A stretch of 64,000 nt of DNA from JBGPLJ01 sp963826145 (GTDB lineage: Bacteria > Pseudomonadota > Gammaproteobacteria > Steroidobacterales > Steroidobacteraceae). Every line of letters starts with the position of its first letter. Position 1 is the stretch's first letter. The stretch spans positions 992,001 to 1,056,000 of the forward strand of contig CAWGVW010000002.1 of the NCBI GenBank assembly GCA_963826145.1, given 5' to 3'. Below, piece after piece: positions 53,901 to 62,373 of this stretch. The notes under the pieces were generated by a model. The model worked only from the letters and a program-made list of their open reading frames with translations. It did not search any database and had not been told where the DNA came from. The translations under genes were made by a program, and so were the position numbers.

Positions 53901-54004
53901 TGTGCCACGGGCAGCTGCCACATGGCGCCGAGTCCCATCAGCACGATGATGATGGAGATGACGCTCGCGAAGATCGGGCGGCGGATGAAGAACGTCGACC
54001 ACAT
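50870..54004 (-). CDS. RND multidrug efflux pump, HAE1 family inner-membrane subunit
   Basis: This 1044-residue protein has the normal length for AcrB/MexB-like pumps. It starts [23 protein letters not shown] and contains [54 protein letters not shown] (the TM4 Asp-Asp proton relay) and LTVALTAGLPFVAAL-type TM segments. The porter and docking domains fill two large periplasmic loops. It should form a tripartite exporter with the adaptor encoded upstream at 54024-55202; no outer-membrane factor gene follows. It ends 83 bases inside the convergent dehydrogenase gene. Confidence 0.95.
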   Translation of the reverse strand: [1044 protein letters not shown]

Positions 54005-54023
54005 GCGAGTTGCCGGTGCCGCC

Positions 54024-55202
54024 TCAGCGTGACGATGAGCCGGGGCCGGCCGGTGCGGTACCCTTTGCGCTGCGCGCCGCCATCTCCTCGCGCGTGAGCG
54101 GCACGACCTTCATGCCGGGAGCCACCTTGATGATGCCCTCGACGACGATGCGATCGCCGGGCACGACGCCACTCTCGACGATCCAGCCGTCCTGCCAGCT
54201 CTCCTTGATGACGAGCGGCCGCGGCGCGATGGTGTTGTCCGCGCCGACGACAAAGGCTGTTGCGCCCATCTGGCCGAAGAGGACCGCGGTCTTCGGCACC
54301 GCGATGCGATCGGGCAGGGAGAGGCCCGTGATTTCCAGCGCGAGAAACTGGCCGGAAACGAGGCAGCCGTCGGCGTTCGGGAAAATCGCGCGCTTGCGCA
54401 CCGTCCCCGTGGTGCTGCTGACATAGCTATCCGTGAAGTCGATCTTACCCGTGGCTTTGCAGGTCGACCCCGAGGTGATCGTCGCGGTGACTCCGTCAGC
54501 GTGAGCCTTCGTGAGTTCGCGCATGCGCAGGAACTCATCTTCGGGGACCGAGAATTCGGCGTACGCGGGATTCGCCTGGACGATCGACGTGAGCAGATCG
54601 CCGCCGGCGCCGTCCTTGCCGTCGACCGTGTTGCCGACCGTGACCGCTTCCTTGCTCGCAACGCCCGCCACCGGGGCGCGCACGTTCGTGTAGCTGAGAT
54701 CGAGCTTCGCTTCACGCTGCGCGGCTTCGGCAACGGTGATCTCCGACTGTGCCTTCGACAGCGAGGAGGTGGCGAGATCGTAGTCGCGCTGGCTCACGAC
54801 ACCTGTGGCCGCGAGCGTCTTCACGCGATCGAACTGGCGGCGCGCTTCCTCGAGGTCCGCACGGCTGCTCTCGAGCTGCGCGGTCGCGCGGTCGTACGCG
54901 TTCTGGTAGGTCGCCGGATCGATGCGAAAGAGCAGATCGCCTTCCTTCACGATCTGTCCCTCGGTGTACGCCCGCTGCACGATGACGCCGCTCGCCCGTG
55001 CGCGCACCTCGACGACCCGCGATCCCGCGACGCGCGCAGGGTAGGAAAGCGTCATGGGGAGGTCCCGCCGGGCCACGGTTTCGACGACGACTTCAGGCGC
55101 GGGCGGCGCCATGGGTGTGTTCGAGCCGCAGCCGCCGAGCCATGCAAGCCCGGCTGCGAGGGCGGCAACTCCGATACCGCGCGCTGCTGGCAGCGGGTTC
55201 AT
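54024..55202 (-). CDS. RND efflux periplasmic adaptor (MFP) lipoprotein
   Basis: This protein of about 392 residues from ATG 55202 has a lipobox (ALAAGLAWLGGCGSN). The hairpin and lipoyl halves are visible: ARVAGSRVVEVRARASGVIVQRAYTEGQIVKEGDLLFRIDPATYQNAYDRATAQLESSRADLEEARRQFDRVKTLAATGVVSQRDYD, then the barrel and membrane-proximal strands. It bridges the inner-membrane pump to an outer-membrane channel. It lies directly upstream of the RND gene in one transcription unit (19-base gap). The upstream ORF extension is rejected because it removes the signal. Confidence 0.94.
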   Translation of the reverse strand: MNPLPAARGIGVAALAAGLAWLGGCGSNTPMAPPAPEVVVETVARRDLPMTLSYPARVAGSRVVEVRARASGVIVQRAYTEGQIVKEGDLLFRIDPATYQNAYDRATAQLESSRADLEEARRQFDRVKTLAATGVVSQRDYDLATSSLSKAQSEITVAEAAQREAKLDLSYTNVRAPVAGVASKEAVTVGNTVDGKDGAGGDLLTSIVQANPAYAEFSVPEDEFLRMRELTKAHADGVTATITSGSTCKATGKIDFTDSYVSSTTGTVRKRAIFPNADGCLVSGQFLALEITGLSLPDRIAVPKTAVLFGQMGATAFVVGADNTIAPRPLVIKESWQDGWIVESGVVPGDRIVVEGIIKVAPGMKVVPLTREEMAARSAKGTAPAGPGSSSR

Positions 55203-55518
55203 CGTGCAATACCTCGAGGGTTGTCGTCGTGTCGCTGGCCGGACCGCCATTGTTCTCGAGCGGGCGCAGGTCGGTCAGACGTTGGACGGGCGACAGTCTA
55301 CTTGGAAGCGGTCCAGAACGACACGCTGACGGCAGGATACCTGCCATTTGCAAGGGACAATCGAGGCGCCAGGCCTCACGGAGGTCTGACCTCGAGACTA
55401 GCGGCGGGCGACTCGGCCCGGGCCGTCCAGCAGATCGCAATTCGACACGATTGGGGGGGTGCGGCGAACTGGTTGACTGCTCGAAGGCCCGGGCCGGTCG
55501 TGACCTGGAGTGGGCGGT
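55203..55518. other. Intergenic region without a supported gene (316 bp)
   Basis: Between the efflux adaptor and the small exported-protein gene there is no ORF with coding character. The stretch contains a GGCCCGGGCC palindrome twice (about 55419 and 55485) and should carry the efflux-operon promoter, which I cannot pick out confidently. Confidence 0.5.
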
Positions 55519-55875
55519 CTACTCGCTCCTGGCGAGCGTCGCCGAAGCGTCGGTCAGCGGCAGCGTGCGATAGGAGATGACGCGCCCGTCATAGCCCGCG
55601 TCGCATTGCGCGCGCGCGACCACCGCGCCCGACTTCGGATTGCGTGCGATGAGAGTGAAGCGGTAGACGTTGGCATCGGCCGGCTCGCGCAGCGCCTGGC
55701 GCTCGTCGAGCTTGACCGTGTATTTCGGCGCGAGGCCCTGGCGCGTAGCGAAGTCGCTCACGATCTGCCGCGCGCAGGCATCGAGTGCGACGTCCGCGGT
55801 CTTTGCGTCTGCGAGCGCGGGCAATGCCGCAAGGGACATTACGAGCGGGATCGTTCGAAAGCGGATTCTCTTCAT
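55519..55875 (-). CDS. Small periplasmic protein, unknown function
   Basis: This 118-residue protein has a signal peptide (FRTIPLVMSLAALPALADA). The mature part TADVALDACARQIVSDFATRQGLAPKYTVKLDERQALREPADANVYRFTLIARNPKSGAVVARAQCDAGYDGRVISY resembles small exported proteins with a conserved Cys pair (DACAR and RAQCD) that should form a disulfide. No function is proposed. It lies between the efflux genes and a LysR regulator. Confidence 0.75.
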   Translation of the reverse strand: MKRIRFRTIPLVMSLAALPALADAKTADVALDACARQIVSDFATRQGLAPKYTVKLDERQALREPADANVYRFTLIARNPKSGAVVARAQCDAGYDGRVISYRTLPLTDASATLARSE

Positions 55876-56004
55876 GGCGGATCTCCAAAATAAAAGTCAT
55901 GAGGGGTGGAACGCGAGTGACAAGCTATGTGCGCGCGGACGGCGCGACAAACGATGAAATCTTTCGCTGGCGTCGATTTTTCTCATGCGTGTGTCATGCG
56001 GCTG

Positions 56005-56904
56005 TCACGTCGCGCTCGGCACGCGGCACTCGGCAAGAAGCCAGCGCGTCAATTCGCCAACTTCGTCACGCCCCGCGTCCTCTGGCCGCGCGAGCAGCAC
56101 GTAGCTCTCACGTGTTTCGAGTTCTGCATCGAAAAGGCGCGTGAGGCGCCCCGAGTTGAAGCGTCGCGCGCTGAGCGCGGCGGGCACGAGCGCGACGCCG
56201 AGTCCCTTTTCCGCGGCGCGGATCACCGCTGACATCGTGTCGAGTCGCAGCAACTGGCCCGGCCGCAGCTGCGGCAGCTGGTGCGCCTGCGCCCAGCGGT
56301 CCCAGTCATCGCGCCGGCCTTCGTCGACGATGAGCGTCCTGCGGTCGAGCTCGTTCAGCTCACGGATCGGCGCAGCGGCGAGCAGTGTCGGCGAGCAGGC
56401 AGGGACGAAGTTCTGCGCAAAGAGGCGATGCGCGACCAGCCCATCCCAGGGACCGGCGCCGACCACGACTGAGAGATCCGCTTCCGGCGCATGTGTGCGC
56501 GGATGCGGCACCGAGGTTTCGATCAGGATGTCGAGCGAGCCGTGCGCCCGCGAAAACGACGAGAGCCGCGGCAGCAGCATTTCACTCGCGAAGAACGGCG
56601 GTGCGTGCAGGCGCACGATCGTGCGTCCGTAGTGCACCTTGAGCTGTTCGGTCGCCGACTCGAGGCGCGCGAACACATCGTCGATGAGCCTGAGATAACG
56701 CGCGCCGGCATCGGTCAGCGTGAGGGAGCGCGTCCCGCGCACGAAGAGCTGCACACCGAGCTGGCGTTCGAGGCTCTTGATCTGGTGGCTGACCGCGGAC
56801 GGCGTGATGAAAAGCTCCGCCGCTGCCAATTTGAAACTCGCGCGCGAGCCTGCGACCTGGAAGGTCCGGAGGAATTTGAACGACGGCACACGCATGGGAG
56901 GCAC
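56005..56904 (-). CDS. LysR family transcriptional regulator
   Basis: This 299-residue protein has an N-terminal winged helix: MRVPSFKFLRTFQVAGSRASFKLAAAELFITPSAVSHQIKSLERQLGVQLFVRGTRSLTLTDAGARYL, the GcvA/AmpR-like HTH. The effector domain follows (RLHAPPFFASEMLLPRLSSFSRAHGSLDILIETSVP, then ALVPAALSARRFNSGRLTRLF). In this family such regulators control a neighbouring divergent gene. Here the nearest divergent gene encodes a thioesterase 145 bases away, so control of that gene is plausible. ATG 56895 is an alternative start. Confidence 0.92.
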   Translation of the reverse strand: MPPMRVPSFKFLRTFQVAGSRASFKLAAAELFITPSAVSHQIKSLERQLGVQLFVRGTRSLTLTDAGARYLRLIDDVFARLESATEQLKVHYGRTIVRLHAPPFFASEMLLPRLSSFSRAHGSLDILIETSVPHPRTHAPEADLSVVVGAGPWDGLVAHRLFAQNFVPACSPTLLAAAPIRELNELDRRTLIVDEGRRDDWDRWAQAHQLPQLRPGQLLRLDTMSAVIRAAEKGLGVALVPAALSARRFNSGRLTRLFDAELETRESYVLLARPEDAGRDEVGELTRWLLAECRVPSAT

Positions 56905-57048
56905 ACACCCGGGTGGTTTGTAGCAAGTGCCATGCCACGCACGAAGTCATTGAATTGCGGGCAGATGAGTTCGGCGGCGTTCGCGAGAACGCCGCGTATC
57001 GGGGCACGACATGGGTTAAATTGCACGAAACTTGAGCAGCGGAGCCCG

Positions 57049-57498
57049 ATGGAAAGGTTTTCAAAGACATTGCGCGCCGGCTGGAGCGACATCGACTTCA
57101 ACCTGCACATGCGCAACACCGCTTACCTCGACAAGGCCGTCGACGTGCGCATGATGTTTTTCGCCGAGACCGGCTTTCCGATCGCGGAATTCCTGAAGCG
57201 CGGCATCGGGCCCGTGATGAAGTCGGAGACCATTGACTTCTTCCGCGAGGTGCGCCTGCACGAGGAGTTCCAGGTGTCGATGGAGGCGAGCGGCGCCGCC
57301 GGGGATGGCTCGCGGTTTCGCCTGCGCAATGACATCGTCAAGCTCAACGGCACGCTCGCGGCGCGCGTGACGAGCACGGGCGGCTGGCTCGACTTGAAGG
57401 CACGAAAACTCATCGCGCCGCCCGCGGACCTCCACGCCGTGATGCAGAAGATGAGCCGCACGGCGGAATTCGAAATCCTCCCATCCAGCAGGAAATGA
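57049..57498 (+). CDS. 4HBT-type acyl-CoA thioesterase (FadM/YbgC-like)
   Basis: This protein of about 149 residues from ATG 57049 has a GCGGAG site upstream. MERFSKTLRAGWSDIDFNLHMRNTAYLDKAVDVRMMFFAETGFPIAEFLKRGIGPVMKSETIDFFREVRLHEEF is the hot-dog thioesterase pattern, with the catalytic Asp of the WSDIDFNLHMRNTAYL segment and DxNxHMxNxxYL conserved. It hydrolyses an acyl-CoA, possibly aromatic or fatty. It may be controlled by the divergent LysR protein. Confidence 0.92.
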   Translation: MERFSKTLRAGWSDIDFNLHMRNTAYLDKAVDVRMMFFAETGFPIAEFLKRGIGPVMKSETIDFFREVRLHEEFQVSMEASGAAGDGSRFRLRNDIVKLNGTLAARVTSTGGWLDLKARKLIAPPADLHAVMQKMSRTAEFEILPSSRK

Positions 57499-57499
57499 C

Positions 57500-58087
57500 A
57501 TGAAAGCCGTCTTATTCGTCCTGAGCTGCCTCTGCCTGCTGTCGTTCGCGCGCGCGCAGGATCCGGCGAACGCAAATCTCGCGGATTTCGCCGCCAAGTA
57601 CGAAGCCAAGTGCCATGAGGACTACGCCGCGAAGGCGAAGGCCGACCGCAAGCAGGGCCAGTCGCTATCGAAGGCCGATCAGATCCGCGGCGAGTCGCTC
57701 GAGAAGGCGAAGTGCCAGTGCATGGCCGGCAAGATCCGCGCGGTGACGGATTCGGATGTGTCGCGCGCGATTCTGGCCAGGGATTCAAGCGTCACCGGCC
57801 CGTTCTACCTCCGCTCCTACCAGGAGTGTATGGCCGCGGCCGCGCGGGAGACGATGCTGCCGCTTTGCCTCGTCGAGGCGAAGTCGAAGCCATCTTCGAA
57901 AGCGGAAGCGGACATCTGCCACTGCATCGCCGACGAGACGGCGAAGGTTGACGAGAAGACCTATGTCGACGAATCGGTCGCTGCGTACCAGAGTTACGAA
58001 CGCAACGCGCATGATCCGAATGCGGTCCCGTACCGCGGAAAGCTCGCGAGGATTGAAGAGCACTGTCGTGCGCGAGCCGGACAGTAA
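57500..58087 (+). CDS. Exported protein of unknown function
   Basis: This 195-residue protein starts one base after the thioesterase stop. It has a signal peptide (AVLFVLSCLCLLSFARAQ) and then a Lys/Ala-rich helical region (DPANANLADFAAKYEAKCHEDYAAKAKADRKQGQSLSKADQIRGESLEKAKCQCMAGKIRAV) and CHCIADETAKVDEKTYVDESVAAYQSYER. Several CxC pairs (QCM, CHC) could form disulfides or bind metal. No family is recognised. It is co-transcribed with the thioesterase and the DUF3465 gene. Confidence 0.76.
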   Translation: MKAVLFVLSCLCLLSFARAQDPANANLADFAAKYEAKCHEDYAAKAKADRKQGQSLSKADQIRGESLEKAKCQCMAGKIRAVTDSDVSRAILARDSSVTGPFYLRSYQECMAAAARETMLPLCLVEAKSKPSSKAEADICHCIADETAKVDEKTYVDESVAAYQSYERNAHDPNAVPYRGKLARIEEHCRARAGQ

Positions 58088-58099
58088 GGGGCGCTAGCC

Positions 58100-58546
58100 A
58101 TGTTCAAACGCATCGCGATAATTGCGGTCATCGCCGGCGGCGCGTACTTCTACTGGTGGAAGCACGACGGTCCGGTGTTCGATCCGTCAAAGATCGCGAG
58201 CGCCGAGGCACCGGCCATTGCAGCGGCCGAGGCCGCTTTCCGCGATCACCTGAGTAATGTCGAAGTCACGGCGCAAGGCACGGTCGACAAGGTGCTGGCC
58301 GACGACACCGAAGGTTCGCCGCACCAGCGTTTCATCCTGAGGCTCGCGTCAGGCCAGACGCTTCTCATCGCGCACAATATCGAGCTCGCGGCACCCGTGA
58401 AGGGGCTCGTCGCCGGCACGGAGGTCAAGGTGCGCGGAGAATACGAGTGGAACGACAAGGGCGGGGTCGTGCACTTCACCCACAAGGATCCGAAGGGCAC
58501 GCACGAACCGGGCTGGATCGAAGTCGACGGGAAACGCTACGACTGA
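58100..58546 (+). CDS. DUF3465 family protein
   Basis: This 148-residue protein has an N-terminal hydrophobic anchor (IAIIAVIAGGAYFYWW) and HLSNVEVTAQGTVDKVLADDTEGSPHQRFILRLASGQTLLIAHNIELAAPVKGLVAGTEVKVRGEYEWNDKGGVVHFTHKDPKGTHEPGWIEVDGKRYD. The conserved QRFILRLASGQTLLIAHNIDLAPRV-like block and H-x-T-H-x-D-P motif identify DUF3465, an OB-fold-like exported protein. Its TGA abuts the rpoD stop on the other strand with no spacer. Confidence 0.87.
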   Translation: MFKRIAIIAVIAGGAYFYWWKHDGPVFDPSKIASAEAPAIAAAEAAFRDHLSNVEVTAQGTVDKVLADDTEGSPHQRFILRLASGQTLLIAHNIELAAPVKGLVAGTEVKVRGEYEWNDKGGVVHFTHKDPKGTHEPGWIEVDGKRYD

Positions 58547-60457
58547 TCAGTCATCCATGAGGAAGCTGCGCAGCTGCTCGCTGCGGCTCGGATGCCGGAG
58601 CTTCCTGAGCGCCTTCGCTTCGATCTGACGGATGCGCTCGCGGGTGACGTCGAACTGCTTGCCGACTTCCTCGAGCGTGTGATCCGTGTTCATGTCGATG
58701 CCGAAGCGCATGCGCAGCACCTTCGCTTCGCGCGGCGTGAGGCCGGCGAGCACGGAGTGCGTCGTTTCCCTGAGCGATTCCATCGTGGCCGAATCGATCG
58801 GTGAATCGACCGTCGTGTCCTCGATGAAGTCCCCGAGATGCGAATCCTCGTCATCACCGATGGGTGTTTCCATCGAGATGGGTTCTTTCGCGATCTTCAG
58901 GACCTTGCGGACCTTGTCTTCCGGCATTTCCATGCGCACGGCGAGCTCGTCCGGCGTCGGTTCGCGGCCCATTTCCTGCAGCATCTGCCGCGAAATGCGG
59001 TTCAGCTTGTTGATCGTCTCGATCATGTGCACGGGGATACGGATCGTGCGCGCCTGGTCCGCGATCGAGCGCGTGATGGCCTGGCGGATCCACCACGTCG
59101 CGTAGGTCGAGAATTTGTAGCCGCGGCGGTATTCGAACTTGTCGACCGCCTTCATGAGGCCGATGTTGCCTTCCTGGATCAAGTCGAGGAACTGCAGGCC
59201 CCGGTTTGTGTACTTCTTCGCGATCGAGATCACGAGGCGCAGGTTCGCCTCGACCATTTCCTTCTTCGCGCGGCGCGCCTTGGCCTCGCCGATCGAGACT
59301 TCGCGATTGATCTCCTTGATGTCGTTGATCGAGAGGTGATAGATCTCTTCGAGCACCTTGAGGCGCTTCTGGCGCTTGTCGACCTCTTCCTTCAGGCGCG
59401 AAAGGGCGGACGAATACTTGCGGCGCGCACGGATGTGCTTGTCGAGCCAGCGCGTGTTCGTTTCGTTCTTCGGGAAGCTCGCGATGAAGTCCCGGCGCGG
59501 CATGCCGCCGTGCTTCACGCAGATCGTCATGATCTCCTTCTCGAGACCGCGGATTTGGTTCACGTGCTGGCGCAGGTTCTCGATGAGCGCGTCGAACATC
59601 TTCGGCGCGAGCTTCAGCTCCATGAATTCGCCCGAGAGCTTCTTGCGGAGCTTCTCGGTTTTCTTGTCCTTCGGGCCTTTCTCGGCGAGAGCCTTCAGCA
59701 CCTGGCCGAAGATCTTCGCGATCGATGCGAAGCGGCGCGCCGCTTCCTCCGGATCCGGGCCGGTGTCGACGGCTTCTTCCTCGGTGTCGCCCGCCTCGCT
59801 CGTTTCGCCTTCCGCCTCGTCGTCCTTCTCGGCTGCCGCGGGCTCCGCGACGATCTCGAGCATCTTGGTCGGATTCTGCGGCTGCGCGATTTCGTCCGGC
59901 GCGTTCGGGTCGATGAAGCCGACGATAATGTCGACAAGGCGGTTCTGGCCCGTCTTCACCGGCTCGTACTGGCGCGCGATGACTTCAAAGGTCGCCGGAT
60001 ACATCGAGAGCGCGACGCGCACGGCATCGAGTCCTTCCTCGATACGCTTCGCGATGCGGATTTCCCCTTCGCGCGTCAGGAGTTCCACCGTGCCCATCTC
60101 GCGCATGTACATGCGCACCGGGTCGGTGGTGCGGCCGAACTCCGCGTCCAGGTTCGCGAGCGCGGCGGTGGCTTCTTCGACGGCTTCTTCATCGGGCGCC
60201 GCGGCGGCATCCGACAGCAGCAACGACTCGGCGTCCGGTGCCTTCTCGTACACCGGGATGCCCATGTCGTTAATCATGTTGACGATGTCTTCGATCTGCT
60301 CCGGATCGACGATCTCGCTCGGAAGGTGATCGTTCACCTCCGCGTATGTCAGGTAGCCCTGTTCCTTGCCCTTCGCGATCAGGAGCTTGAGCTGAGACTG
60401 GCGCTCATCGGCAATGTGATGAGGAGTCTTTTTCTCGGCTGCGCTGGGGGTCTTCAT
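58547..60457 (-). CDS. rpoD: RNA polymerase primary sigma factor RpoD (sigma-70)
   Basis: This 636-residue protein has region 1.1 at residues 1-80, region 1.2 from DPVRMYMREMGTVELLTREGE at about 112, a non-conserved acidic insert (about 200-240, rich in Glu/Asp), region 2 (RLVISIAKKYTNRGLQFLDLIQEGNIGLMKAVDKFEYRRGYKFSTYATWWIRQAITRS at about 400), region 3, and region 4 (TLEEVGKQFDVTRERIRQIEAKALRKLRHPSRSEQLRSF) at the end. It directs transcription of most genes. It is the last gene of the rpsU-yqeY-dnaG operon. Its 3' end touches the DUF3465 gene. Confidence 0.97.
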   Translation of the reverse strand: MKTPSAAEKKTPHHIADERQSQLKLLIAKGKEQGYLTYAEVNDHLPSEIVDPEQIEDIVNMINDMGIPVYEKAPDAESLLLSDAAAAPDEEAVEEATAALANLDAEFGRTTDPVRMYMREMGTVELLTREGEIRIAKRIEEGLDAVRVALSMYPATFEVIARQYEPVKTGQNRLVDIIVGFIDPNAPDEIAQPQNPTKMLEIVAEPAAAEKDDEAEGETSEAGDTEEEAVDTGPDPEEAARRFASIAKIFGQVLKALAEKGPKDKKTEKLRKKLSGEFMELKLAPKMFDALIENLRQHVNQIRGLEKEIMTICVKHGGMPRRDFIASFPKNETNTRWLDKHIRARRKYSSALSRLKEEVDKRQKRLKVLEEIYHLSINDIKEINREVSIGEAKARRAKKEMVEANLRLVISIAKKYTNRGLQFLDLIQEGNIGLMKAVDKFEYRRGYKFSTYATWWIRQAITRSIADQARTIRIPVHMIETINKLNRISRQMLQEMGREPTPDELAVRMEMPEDKVRKVLKIAKEPISMETPIGDDEDSHLGDFIEDTTVDSPIDSATMESLRETTHSVLAGLTPREAKVLRMRFGIDMNTDHTLEEVGKQFDVTRERIRQIEAKALRKLRHPSRSEQLRSFLMDD

Positions 60458-60533
60458 GAGGGGTGTCTGGGTACCGGGAAAAAAAGACGCGCGAGTATAC
60501 AGATCAAGGCCTTAGACAGCCAGTCGGCGGCGC

Positions 60534-62344
60534 TCATCCGCCCCCGGGCCGCAGGCTGCCGGGCGTCGGTCTGGCAGCCAGAAGCTTTTGAAGTTCCTGC
60601 TTTTCCTCAATGCTCAATTGGCCCGCCCGGGCTTTGGTAAGCAGGGCATCGCGTCGCCGTGCCCGGCTGCCATCGGTAAGTAACTTGTTCACAGCCTGAT
60701 TGAGCTCAATCGCCGCCTGTTCGCGACTCAATTCCGGGAGTTCGGTGATTGCGAGCTTCGCCAAGTGGGTGCCTTCCGGGCGATCTCTCCAACGCTCCAA
60801 GAGGCCAGCGAGGGTCGATTTGGGCGCTCCGGCTGCCGCTTTCAAGAGCTCGATCAGCAGCGCGATGCCCGGCCGGTCGACGTCCGCGAGCGCATCGGGA
60901 TCCTCAATCGCGCCTGCGGCATAGGGGTGGTGGAGCGTCAGCGTGATCGCCTGACGGACCAGATTTCGCCGGCCGGGGCTCAGGGTCGCCCCGGTACGTC
61001 GTTCCTCGCGCTCGTCGGCGTCCGCCGCTCGTTCACCCGGGACGGATTCGAGCTTGAGGAGCGCGCCGAGGCGCGCTCCCGGCATGCGCACCGTCTCTGC
61101 CAGGCGATCGATGAGGAGTTCGCGGTAAACACCCGCCGGCACCTTGGCGATGAGCGGGCGTGCGAGCTCGGCGAGGCGCGCACGACCGTCGACATGTTCG
61201 AGGTCAACCTGGCTCGCGAGATGCTGCACCAGATATTCCGAGAGCGGCAGCGCATCCGCGAGGCGCGATTCGAATTTCTCCGCGCCTTCCTCGCCGACCA
61301 GCGTGTCGGGATCGTGACCTTCCGGCAGGAAGAGGAAGCGGATCTGCCGTCCTTCCTTCGCCTGCGGCAGTGCATTCTCGAGGGCCCGCCATGCCGCCGC
61401 TCGTCCCGCCCGGTCGCCGTCGAAGCTGAAGACGACCTCGTTACCGACGCGAAAGAGCCGCGCCAGATGTTCCTGGGTCGTGGCCGTACCGAGCGTCGCG
61501 ACGGCATACGTGATGCCTGCCTGATGCAGGCGCACGACGTCCATGTAGCCCTCTACCACCATGAGGCGCTTGAGGTCTGCGCGCGACTGCCGCGCCTCGT
61601 AGAAACCGTAGAGTTCGCGCCCCTTGTGAAAGAGCGCGGTCTCCGGGGAATTGAGGTACTTCGGCTCGCCCTTGTCGAGTACGCGGCCGCCGAAGCCGAT
61701 CACGCGGCCGCGCGCATCACGGATCGGAAACATGATCCGGTCGCGGAAACGGTCGTAGTGATTGTCGTCGCCCCTTTTCGGTCCGTCGCGCTCGATGATG
61801 AGTCCCGCGGCCACCAGCCGGTGGCGGCCTGCCTCCGCTGAGCCGAATTTCCTGAGCACCGCGTTCCACGAATCCGGCGCGTAGCCGATGCCGAATCGGC
61901 GCGCAGGTTTCGCCGGTGAGTCCGCGGCCCTGCAGATACTCCTTCGCCCGCGCGTCGGCCTTGAGCTCGTCGCGATAGAACTGCGCGACCGCGGCGGTGA
62001 GGTCATAGAGCTCCCGATCGGGCCCGTCGGCGGCTTCGCGCGCTTCCCGCGGAATTTCCATGCCCAGCGCGCGACGCCAGCTCTTCGACGGCGTCGATGA
62101 AGCCGAGACGGTCATGCTCCATCAGGAATCCGAGCGCCGTGCCGTGCGCGCCGCAGCCGAAGCAGTGATAGAACTGCTTGTCGGGGCTCACCGTGAAGGA
62201 CGGTGTCTTTTCGCCGTGGAACGGGCAGCAGGCTTTGTATTCGCGCCCGGCCTTTTTCAGCTGAATGCGGCTGCCGATGACTTCGATGATATCGGTCCGC
62301 GCGACGAGTTCGTCGAGGAAATTCTGGGGAATACGGCCGGCCAT
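60534..62344 (-). CDS. dnaG: DNA primase, with two +1 frameshifts in the sequence
   Basis: ATG at 62344-62342 begins MAGRIPQNFLDELVARTDIIEVIGSRIQLKKAG. The CHC2 zinc finger (CCPFHGEKTPSFTVSPDKQFYHCFGCGAHG) lies near residue 45, the Toprim motifs (LMVVEGYMDVVRLHQAG; VVFSFDGDRAGRAAAWRA) near 270-320, and a helicase-interaction domain to the end. The reading frame changes twice, near 62066-62073 (GCGCGCG) and near 61896-61903, each fitting one extra base. Removing both gives 603 codons. Because dnaG is essential, sequence error is likelier than loss. Confidence 0.9.
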
Positions 62345-62373
62345 GACGCGCCCCTCGATCGGGCAGGGTCCGC

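Noticed and set aside
52403..54097. 564-residue + strand ORF opposite the RND pump
   Set aside because: It is low-complexity Arg/Asp/His-rich shadow sequence; the minus frame is a full-length RND transporter.
58838..60640. 600-residue + strand ORF opposite rpoD
   Set aside because: It is a shadow of a highly conserved housekeeping gene.
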